From the NCBI GenBank assembly GCA_002686265.1, contig NZBA01000135.1, positions 1-64,000 of the forward strand: a stretch of 64,000 nucleotides of DNA. Direction: 5' to 3'. Of the stretch, positions 61,803 through 64,000 are shown piece after piece. The position numbers and the translations under genes are program-made. Source of the DNA: Planctomycetota bacterium (GTDB taxonomy: Bacteria; Planctomycetota; UBA1135; GCA-002686595). A model generated the notes under the pieces. It did no database searches. It saw nothing but the letters and a program-made list of their open reading frames with translations, and was not told the DNA's origin. Each line of letters opens with the position of its first letter. Position 1 is the first letter of the stretch.

Positions 61803-62900
61803 ATGAAGCGGCTGCTCTTGGCAGCAACGGCCGCCCCCTTCCTGCTCTTCGCCCCGAGCGCTTGGTCCCAGCAGACCATGCGCGGCTTTCAGATAGATAC
61901 GACCGCGAGCGCCTGGACCTGGACCGCCCAGGCCCTCGGCCAGAACGCCGTCCCCGCGACGACCGACGCGTTCAACCTCTCCGGAACGATGCAGGTCTCC
62001 CTGGGCACCAACGCCAGCGGAGAGGTCAGTGAGGGCCAGTTTTCCGATGGCTCGTTCGACTTCGCCCCGGACATGGAGGGCTCATTCCCCACTCTCGGCG
62101 TGTCGTTCCACATGCACTCGGTCCTCCTGGGCTTCGAGTCGATGGTGCTCGACTTTGGGAACCCCTCGACCTCCAACGGCACCTTCTCTGGTGACGCTTG
62201 GATCATCGCCCACGCCGCTATCGTGACGATCACGCTTCCCGGCGGATCGCAGTTCGATATCGACCTCGCCGGTCTCACCTCGAACCCCCAGATCATCTCC
62301 GGTCAGTTCACCGTCGGGAGCAGCGGGCTCATCCACCTGAACTCAGCTCAGAGCCACACGTTCACGGTCACCGAGCCCAACACGGGCATCGACTTCGACT
62401 TCACGGTGACCGGCGTCATGGTGGCTGACGAGTTCGTCACGCTGAGCTCCTACTGCTTCGGCGACGGCTCGGGAACCATGTGCCCTTGCGGCAACAGCTC
62501 GGGCCCCGGCGAGGGCTGCGGCAACGGCAACGGGCCCGGCGCGATCCTGGGCGCAAGCGGGACGACGAGCATCTCCGCCGGAGACCTCGTCCTCTCGGGT
62601 AGCCAACTGATCGCCAACCAGCCCGGGCTCTACTTCCAGGGCAACAACGCCGTCAGCGGCGGCAACGGCGTCACCTTCGGGGACGGCCTACGCTGTGCGG
62701 GGGGCAACGTGGTGCGCCTCCAGGTGCGCGTCGCCGATTCGAGCGGTGCCTCCGCGACGACGATCAACGTCGGGGCCGCCGCGGGAGTCTCCGCGGGCGA
62801 CACCAAGCGCTACCAGCTGTGGTATCGCGATCCCGCCTCCAGCCCGTGCGGGACGACGTTCAACCTGACCAGCGGTATCGAGGCGCTCTGGACTCCCTAG
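61803..62900 (+). CDS. Secreted protein with lineage-specific C-terminal module, paralog 2
   Basis: 365 residues from ATG 61803 (MKRLLLAATAAPFLLFAPSAWS), signal peptide. Same plan as the 58162 gene: N-terminal beta domain (FNLSGTMQVSLGTNASGEVSEGQ ... TVTEPNTGIDFDFTVTGVMV) and the module YCFGDGSGTMCPCGNSSG through VTFGDGLRCAGGNVVRLQV to WYRDPASSPCGTTFNLTSG. Identity with paralog 1 is highest in the module. Function unknown. About 245 nt precede it, without a recognised gene. Confidence 0.75.
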   Translation: MKRLLLAATAAPFLLFAPSAWSQQTMRGFQIDTTASAWTWTAQALGQNAVPATTDAFNLSGTMQVSLGTNASGEVSEGQFSDGSFDFAPDMEGSFPTLGVSFHMHSVLLGFESMVLDFGNPSTSNGTFSGDAWIIAHAAIVTITLPGGSQFDIDLAGLTSNPQIISGQFTVGSSGLIHLNSAQSHTFTVTEPNTGIDFDFTVTGVMVADEFVTLSSYCFGDGSGTMCPCGNSSGPGEGCGNGNGPGAILGASGTTSISAGDLVLSGSQLIANQPGLYFQGNNAVSGGNGVTFGDGLRCAGGNVVRLQVRVADSSGASATTINVGAAAGVSAGDTKRYQLWYRDPASSPCGTTFNLTSGIEALWTP

Positions 62901-63009
62901 GCGACCTCCCAGAAGACCCACGCGGCGCGAATGCGGCTTCCCAGCCGGGTTCGCGCCGCTCGCGTTCCCCCCCACCCGGCGCAGCCGTCCAGACATGGCT
63001 CGCGGCGGC

Positions 63010-64000
63010 TCAGCCCGGCGAGTACACGTTTGTCGCTCCGGAGAACTCCTGCCGGGCGGCCTCCTGGACCCGCGTCAGGACGGCGGCGTCCGCGGTGTCG
63101 GCAAAGACGTAGAACTTCCACAGGTTCTGGTAGGAGCGTTCGAGGTCCACGAGGCGCGGGACGTGCTCGGCAAACCGGGACAGGGACTCAACGCCCTCCA
63201 CGCCCGGCCAGCGCACGTGGGTGCGCGCCTCCTTGAGCTGCATGCGCCGGGCAGGGCAGTAGGCGATGACGCGCACGTCGCGGCCAGAGGAGAAGCGGAC
63301 CAGGTCCGCGATACGCGCCTCGGCCGCGGCGCGATGCTCCGCCCCTCCGCCGGCGAAGAAGCGCTCTACGAGGCTCGCCTGGACGTCCTCGTTCTCGTAG
63401 CGAGGGAATACGCAGGCGCGCTTGAACAACCGGCGTGCGCGGAAGTCGTCCAGGAGGCGCCGCAGCTCGCGCCCATCGGCTCCGCCGGCCCGCAGCAGCA
63501 GGTCGATCACCGAGGCGTCGGTCTGATCGTAGAAGTCCTCCTCGCACAAGCCTCCACCGGAGAGCGCGATCTCCACCGCTCGCGCCACCATGGCGCCCGA
63601 GGCGACCTTGGCATGGTGGTAGTAGACGCGCTCGGTGAAGTAGTAGCGCGCCTCGAGCATGCGCACGATCTCGCTCAGGATGTCCTCGCGCAGCAGATCG
63701 TGCTTGGTGAGATCGATGAACAGGTTCCCGCTTGCGCGGTGCACCTTGAAGTAGCTGGTGACGCGCGAGTCGACCTCGAGCCTGAGCCCTGTGAAGTAGG
63801 CGTCTCGTGCCAGGTAGTCGAGGATGTCGGAGGCGACGGTGCCCGAGACGATCTGCCGCCAGTAGGGCGGAATCGGAGGGCCGCCATCCTCGGGGGCGAG
63901 GATGGCGAGCACGTCTTCGACGACGCCGAGATCGCGCAGGACACCGCCCACCTGGGTGTCCGACCCGAGCATGTGTTGGAATCGATAGGCCGAGTCGTGA
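63010..64000 (-). CDS. HD-superfamily phosphohydrolase, N-terminal end beyond window
   Basis: At least 330 residues, the reading frame continuing past the window end. It carries HDSAYRFQHMLGSD at the visible start, which includes an HD-pair residue, and then the family signature GTVASDILDYLARDAYFTGLRLEVD and YYFTERVYYHHAKVASGAMVARAVEIAL. These match the SAMHD1-like COG1078 phosphohydrolases that cleave dNTPs or nucleotides. The first metal-binding His lies outside the window. Confidence 0.85.
   Translation of the reverse strand, partial: HDSAYRFQHMLGSDTQVGGVLRDLGVVEDVLAILAPEDGGPPIPPYWRQIVSGTVASDILDYLARDAYFTGLRLEVDSRVTSYFKVHRASGNLFIDLTKHDLLREDILSEIVRMLEARYYFTERVYYHHAKVASGAMVARAVEIALSGGGLCEEDFYDQTDASVIDLLLRAGGADGRELRRLLDDFRARRLFKRACVFPRYENEDVQASLVERFFAGGGAEHRAAAEARIADLVRFSSGRDVRVIAYCPARRMQLKEARTHVRWPGVEGVESLSRFAEHVPRLVDLERSYQNLWKFYVFADTADAAVLTRVQEAARQEFSGATNVYSPG

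Overview
The window is GC-rich, densely coded bacterial chromosome with many 1-4 nt start/stop overlaps and no rRNA, phage, transposase or CRISPR array. The best guess for the source is a planctomycete of the Saltatorellus/Poly30-like kind. The reasons are: secreted proteins ending in a cysteine-containing module (FGDGSGTxCPC ... WYRDP ... CGTTFNLS), a choice-of-anchor A protein, a CehA/McbA-type PHP protein, a very large multiheme cytochrome beside a b6-type cytochrome b, a membrane pyrophosphatase, and a PPi-type phosphofructokinase. This lineage call is inference from protein style, not from a marker gene.

Layout. 0-1 kb: FHA protein (cut by the window edge) and a NarL-type response regulator. 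1.3-5.5 kb: alpha/beta hydrolase, ABC ATPase, polytopic partner, helical-repeat protein and a DedA protein. 5.6-10 kb: membrane pyrophosphatase (hppA), ribosome silencing factor (rsfS, apparently starting at ATC) and a YyaL/DUF255 protein. 10-15 kb: PolB-like exonuclease, secreted matrixin with its coupled partner, and an ATP-grasp ligase. 15.6-21 kb: lineage-specific genes with tandem DNA duplications and a giant regulatory-like-repeat protein. 21-27 kb: methyltransferase, two paralogous lipoproteins, a solute:sodium symporter and a sugar kinase/epimerase pair. 27-32 kb: secreted proteins.

31.9-37.4 kb is the most unusual locus. Four genes are translationally coupled: an M32 carboxypeptidase; a DUF2207-like membrane protein whose cytosolic C-terminus is an array of seven Cys-His-x-Ala units; a radical SAM/SPASM protein with a PqqD-like peptide-recognition domain; and a second membrane protein. 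I read this as a candidate peptide-modification system in which the substrate is the tail of a membrane protein.

37.4-51.8 kb, all on the minus strand: PPi-type phosphofructokinase, HEAT-repeat protein, Rieske protein, b6-type cytochrome b (with the heme-ci cysteine), an enlarged subunit IV, an octaheme cytochrome c, a cupredoxin, a PDZ protein with a Gly/His/Cys repeat array, a CxxC flavoprotein and a diheme lipoprotein. Together these look like a quinol-oxidising complex plus electron carriers and redox accessories. 52-64 kb: tRNA-Leu with anticodon AAG, an aminotransferase, a PAP2 phosphatase, an outer-membrane barrel, three exported proteins and an HD phosphohydrolase cut by the window end.

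Two families of short intergenic repeats recur. Family A (core TTCTCTTGCGGGCTGCTAG) lies at gene ends and supplies or overlaps stop codons. Family B (core GCTCCAGACACAGCG) lies about 50-90 nt upstream of three minus-strand genes.
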